This document shows positions 4,971 through 7,949 of a stretch of 7,949 bases of DNA, piece after piece. Source of the DNA: Clostridia bacterium (GTDB lineage Bacteria; Bacillota; Clostridia; Christensenellales; CAG-314); NCBI GenBank assembly GCA_017452035.1, contig JAFTNE010000034.1, forward strand, positions 1-7,949, given 5' to 3'. The stretch's first letter is position 1. Every line of letters starts with the position of its first letter. The position numbers and the translations under genes were made by a program. A model generated the notes under the pieces. That model saw only the letters and a program-made list of their open reading frames with translations. It made no database searches and was not told the DNA's origin.

Positions 4971-6392
4971 CTATTGTTCGTCCCCAACGGCTGAGCTGAT
5001 GGTTTTTTTACCCGATTGTTGACTGTGTTTGTCGATTTTGCCAGCGCTTTTTTCGGTGGAGTGGGTAAGGTTACCAGCGCCACCTACACAACCACCAATG
5101 CATGCCATACCCTCGATAAAGTTGCCGTCAAGCAGGCCTTTGTTGAGTTTTAGCAGTGCCATACGACACGCCTCAATACCATCACAAACAACGGGTTTTA
5201 CTGCAAAATTGATGTTTTGCTCTGCCATAGCTTGTGCCGTTGCACATGTAAGTCCACCACTTTTTGCAAACAAACGTCCAAAGTAGGATGCGTTGTCCAA
5301 CGCAGTTTCTTCTAGCGTTGTAAGGTCGATATCTTTGCTATCAAACAGCGCTTGCAGTTCTTCAAAGGTAAGTACGCAGTCAACGTACTCCTTAACTTGC
5401 TCCAGTTGCGCCTCGGCCTTTTTGGCTGTGCATGGGCCAACAAAAATCACCTTTGCATTGGCATGTTGTTGCTTGATGTGCTTTGCCAGTGTTGCCATTG
5501 GCGACATGTTGTGGGAAATTTTGTCCACCAGTTGTGGAAATTGTGTTTTGATGTACTGCACAAATGCAGGACAGCAGGAACTTGTTAAAACCCCCTTTTC
5601 GGCAAGCTCGCGCGACTCGCTCAAAGCCACCATATCTGCGCCCAATGCCGTCTCGATAACGTCGGTAAAACCAAGGTTTTTGATGCCCGTTACTACCTGT
5701 TCGAGCTTGGCGTGAGAAAACTGACTGGCAATTGCTGGCGCAACAATGGCGAACACTTTGCCACCATTTTGTGAGGAATCCTTCAAGATATTGATGGCAT
5801 CAACAATGTAGGACTTGTCGGAAATAGCACCAAATGGGCATTGGTAAACGCATGCGCCACATTGAATACACTTGTTTGGATCAATTGTCGCCTCAAGGTC
5901 GTCATTCATAGAAATTGCCTTTACCTTGCAGGCGTTTTGGCAGGGGCGTTTTCTGCTTACAATTGCCATGTATGGGCAAACTTTTGCGCAAGCGCCACAC
6001 TCGCGACACTTGGATTTGTCGATATGCGCAACGTGGTAACCGTCAAAGGAAATAGCGCCAAACTTGCAAACGTCTTCACAACGGTGCATAAGACAACCAC
6101 GGCAAGCGTTGGTAACTTCGTAACCACCAACGGGACACTCGTCACAGGCAATCTCTATAACTTCAATCACATTTGGATTAGATTTATCTCCACCCAAAGC
6201 CAACTTTACACGCTCGCCAAGAATTGCGCGCTCCTTGTAGACACAACAACGCATTGTTGCTTTTTTGCCGGGGACAATCCTGGAAGGAATATCCAAAACG
6301 TTATCCAGCAGTTGGTCGTTCCAGGCAAGACGCGCCACTTCGCGTAGCACTTTGTATTTTAGATGTTGAATTTTTGTGTCAAACTTATGCAT
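4971..6392 (-). CDS. [FeFe]-hydrogenase-like protein with N-terminal 4Fe-4S ferredoxin modules (group B-like)
   Basis: Starting at the ATG at 6392 the protein has 473 residues. The N-terminal third carries many Cys: CDEC (83, 86), CRGC-x4-C-x3-C (97, 100, 105, 109), CxxCxxCxxxCP (129-139), CxxxC (151, 155) and CxxCxxCxxxCP (175-185), enough for at least three 4Fe-4S clusters. The C-terminal part has the three H-cluster motifs: SSCCPAF (Cys273, Cys274), GPCTAKKAE (Cys321) and EGMACIGGCVGGAGN (Cys431, Cys435). All four expected H-cluster Cys ligands and the extra motif-1 Cys used in proton transfer are kept, but the usual Met of motif 2 (MPC) is Gly and the motif-1 Trp is Phe. The protein is likely cytoplasmic and ferredoxin-linked, making or sensing H2. 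The motif variants and N-terminal layout resemble group B enzymes, whose role is poorly known. No maturase (HydE/F/G), NADH-linked subunit, kinase or PAS domain is adjacent, so it looks monomeric and stand-alone. The tail after GAGNL is short and Ser/Lys-rich. Confidence 0.9.
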   Translation of the reverse strand: MHKFDTKIQHLKYKVLREVARLAWNDQLLDNVLDIPSRIVPGKKATMRCCVYKERAILGERVKLALGGDKSNPNVIEVIEIACDECPVGGYEVTNACRGCLMHRCEDVCKFGAISFDGYHVAHIDKSKCRECGACAKVCPYMAIVSRKRPCQNACKVKAISMNDDLEATIDPNKCIQCGACVYQCPFGAISDKSYIVDAINILKDSSQNGGKVFAIVAPAIASQFSHAKLEQVVTGIKNLGFTDVIETALGADMVALSESRELAEKGVLTSSCCPAFVQYIKTQFPQLVDKISHNMSPMATLAKHIKQQHANAKVIFVGPCTAKKAEAQLEQVKEYVDCVLTFEELQALFDSKDIDLTTLEETALDNASYFGRLFAKSGGLTCATAQAMAEQNINFAVKPVVCDGIEACRMALLKLNKGLLDGNFIEGMACIGGCVGGAGNLTHSTEKSAGKIDKHSQQSGKKTISSAVGDEQ

Positions 6393-6398
6393 AGTTTT

Positions 6399-6404
6399 CT
6401 CCTC
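6399..6404 (-). promoter_or_regulatory. Ribosome binding site fixing the hydrogenase start at 6392
   Basis: GAGGAG on the minus strand lies 6 nt before the ATG at 6392. The alternative GTG start at 6425 would give 11 extra residues (MCDKCIAEEKT), but its first codon overlaps the -10 box of the predicted promoter, so it could not be within the transcript. Confidence 0.8.
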
Positions 6405-6424
6405 TGCGATACACTTGTCACACA

Positions 6425-6453
6425 ATTATACCACTACGTTGCAAATAATGCAA
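6425..6453 (-). promoter_or_regulatory. Extended -10 promoter for the hydrogenase-like gene
   Basis: On the minus strand TGG-TATAAT (TATAAT at 6430-6425, TG at 6433-6432) forms an extended -10. A partial -35, TTGCAT (6453-6448), lies 17 bp upstream. Initiation near 6418 would give a leader of about 26 nt containing the GAGGAG site. Confidence 0.72.
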
Positions 6454-6468
6454 CTTTTGGCAGGATGT

Positions 6469-6511
6469 AAAAACAGCCACGTACACATTGTTACATGGCT
6501 GTTGTTTTTTT
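6469..6511 (-). terminator. Intrinsic terminator of the GHL10-like gene
   Basis: An 8-bp stem AACAGCCA (6472-6479) with TGGCTGTT (6496-6503) is extended by GTA/TAC (6481-6483 with 6492-6494) across one mismatch. On the minus strand the stem ends in five Ts (6473-6469), so it terminates transcription coming from the gene at 6524. On the plus strand seven Ts follow (6505-6511), but no plus-strand gene precedes it. It insulates the hydrogenase promoter just downstream from readthrough. Confidence 0.82.
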
Positions 6512-6523
6512 GAGATACTTGTT

Positions 6524-7949
6524 TTACTTGGAAAAATCTATGGTGTAAACGTCTGGCCTTTGTGGATTGTTTTCCACATCCCAATACCCTCCACGTATAA
6601 GCTGACGAGATATGTTTGTATCCAAAATGCGATAGATGTAGTCAATTTCTTGAACGAGTTTGTTGCGCACTGCTTGGTTTTTGAAGTTATTTGCGTGCGC
6701 TTTTAGCTCATCCAACTTTTTGAGTAGGTGGGCTACGTCCTTTGGGCTTTGCAACACTACTTTTGTTTGCTCGTCAAAACTATTAATAAGTTTGTATTCG
6801 TCATCATTTACATATTGCGAGTAAATTCTGTCTAACCTGTCCAAAAGAAGATTTTTCCAGGCAGAAAACACAACGTTGACATCACTTGTGGGCGTAACAG
6901 ACTTGCCAGTAGCAGTGGAACAAGACAACACGTCAACAATAAGTTGGTTATAATGCTCGTTGCGAGTAACGTAGTTTTGCGAGGCAAAGAGTGACGCTCC
7001 GGCAAGCCCCAAACTTTGTATGGCATCGGTAAGCTGTTGGTTTTTGTAGATATCTGCACCGTTATACAATGGGGATATTCCCACATAGGTAAGTGTTGTT
7101 TTGTAATACTTTTGAAAATCAACCGCAGTTGCAGAGAGCAAATCGGCATCTTCGGTGTATATCATGGGAAGAACCACGTCAAGATAGCCACGTGTAAGCC
7201 AGGTATCAATGTCTTGCATGTAAATAGACTTTGCTCCGTCCACATAGCCATAGGGGCTGGCAGAAATAACTGCGCTGGGTTTGACGCTCCTTATGTGAGA
7301 GGAAAGCATGCCCACCAAATTTGTTACGGCATCTTGCTTAAATTTGTGCCAATTAGCACGCAAGGTGGCATCTTGTTTTAAGTCTTGAGTAAGATTTGTT
7401 CCCACATAATTATACTGACTTGCAAAAAGCGCAACGGAGTTATCGGTAAATCCACAATCGATATACCCACCATATTCGCCCGTTTCGGCATACCTGATGT
7501 AGTCGTAACTGATACCATCAAATTGATACTTTTGTAGCATCTCCTCAACAAGGTCTAACAACAACTGTTGAACTTGGGGATGAGTGGGGTCGAGATAGTT
7601 ATCTGAACTGTCTCCATCCAAATTTTTGCAAAGCCACTCTGACTTTATGTAAGGTGGTGGATTTTGCCCCACCACGCCAGCTTTTAGCACCTCCACCCAA
7701 GCATGAACTTCAATACCTACTTTGTGACACTCGGAGATAAGTGCCAAAGTGTAGTCATTGCCATATTCGCCGTAGTTGTAGCTTGCCATACGTGGGTGTT
7801 GACTATCAAGAACATCACTTTTGTAAGTTGTCATGCCATCCCAAAAGGTTTCAACGTACAGCGCATTTACACCAAGTTTATCCAGTTGAGCTACAAATTT
7901 TTTAACACCGTCAAGGGAGCTTTCGTTTATTCCCGATGCATTTGGGCGA
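6524..7949 (-). CDS. GHL10/DUF187 glycosidase-like protein (N-terminus outside window)
   Basis: The frame stays open to the right edge, beyond the internal Met at 7834, with conserved sequence upstream of it (LDKLGVNALYVETFWDG), so the true start is not visible. About 474 residues remain. Features of the GHL10 (DUF187, YngK-like) TIM-barrel family are: a first strand VNALYVETF, VGIEVHAWVEV, the LDPTHPQVQQ motif that usually follows the active-site loop, FDGISYDYIRY (about 7490-7519), VISASPYGYV, and VVLPMIYTED. The Asp/Tyr cluster in DGISYDYIRY corresponds to the family's usual DGIHxDDYxYP and is the likely catalytic or sugar-binding region. After the barrel there are about 130 mainly helical, Lys/Asp-rich residues, perhaps a coiled coil or accessory domain. 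Family members are generally exported and thought to act on peptidoglycan or other glycans; a signal or anchor would lie outside the window. The exact substrate is unknown. Confidence 0.85.
   Translation of the reverse strand, partial: RPNASGINESSLDGVKKFVAQLDKLGVNALYVETFWDGMTTYKSDVLDSQHPRMASYNYGEYGNDYTLALISECHKVGIEVHAWVEVLKAGVVGQNPPPYIKSEWLCKNLDGDSSDNYLDPTHPQVQQLLLDLVEEMLQKYQFDGISYDYIRYAETGEYGGYIDCGFTDNSVALFASQYNYVGTNLTQDLKQDATLRANWHKFKQDAVTNLVGMLSSHIRSVKPSAVISASPYGYVDGAKSIYMQDIDTWLTRGYLDVVLPMIYTEDADLLSATAVDFQKYYKTTLTYVGISPLYNGADIYKNQQLTDAIQSLGLAGASLFASQNYVTRNEHYNQLIVDVLSCSTATGKSVTPTSDVNVVFSAWKNLLLDRLDRIYSQYVNDDEYKLINSFDEQTKVVLQSPKDVAHLLKKLDELKAHANNFKNQAVRNKLVQEIDYIYRILDTNISRQLIRGGYWDVENNPQRPDVYTIDFSK

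Noticed and set aside
5841..6347. 168-codon plus-strand ORF inside the hydrogenase-like gene
   Set aside because: It lies wholly opposite the Cys-rich ferredoxin region and has no motif or ribosome site of its own.

Overview
The window looks like chromosomal DNA from an uncultured anaerobic member of the Clostridia/Firmicutes. The grounds are: GAGG-type ribosome binding sites in front of most genes, sigma-A-like promoters with 17-bp spacers, a ferredoxin-rich [FeFe]-hydrogenase-like protein, a lipoprotein, a YngK-type GHL10 glycosidase-like protein, and an intergenic hairpin repeat of a kind I recall from gut Clostridia. No phage, transposase, CRISPR array, rRNA or tRNA was seen.

Layout. Positions 2-625 (+) are the C-terminal end of a PmbA/TldE-type protein, cut by the window start. 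A hairpin terminator (684-711) separates it from the convergent deoD gene (761-1474, -), a hexameric-type purine nucleoside phosphorylase. Between deoD and the next gene, two near-consensus promoters fire divergently: 1509-1537 (-) for deoD, and 1579-1607 (+) for a long, possibly structured leader ahead of the first of two tandem paralogues. The paralogues (1785-2864 and 3103-4152, +) encode about 350-residue proteins of a family I do not recognise. Each has about six membrane segments, a Ser/Asp- or Gly/Ser-rich low-complexity linker, and a strongly conserved C-terminal domain of about 110 residues. A terminator (4265-4298) follows them. It is shared with a convergent small lipoprotein gene (4385-4786, -).

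The right half is all on the minus strand. An intergenic repeat with two competing hairpin folds (4853-4903) lies between the lipoprotein gene and a 473-residue multi-cluster [FeFe]-hydrogenase-like gene (4971-6392), which has its own extended -10 promoter at 6425-6453. Upstream of that promoter is the terminator (6469-6511) of a GHL10/DUF187 glycosidase-like gene, which runs off the right edge (6524-7949).

The genes do not form one pathway. Most appear to be single transcription units, each with its own promoter and/or terminator. Only the paralogue pair looks like a functional unit, and it is the best candidate for undescribed biology here: membrane-anchored proteins, duplicated in tandem, whose C-terminal domains are far better conserved than their membrane parts or linkers.
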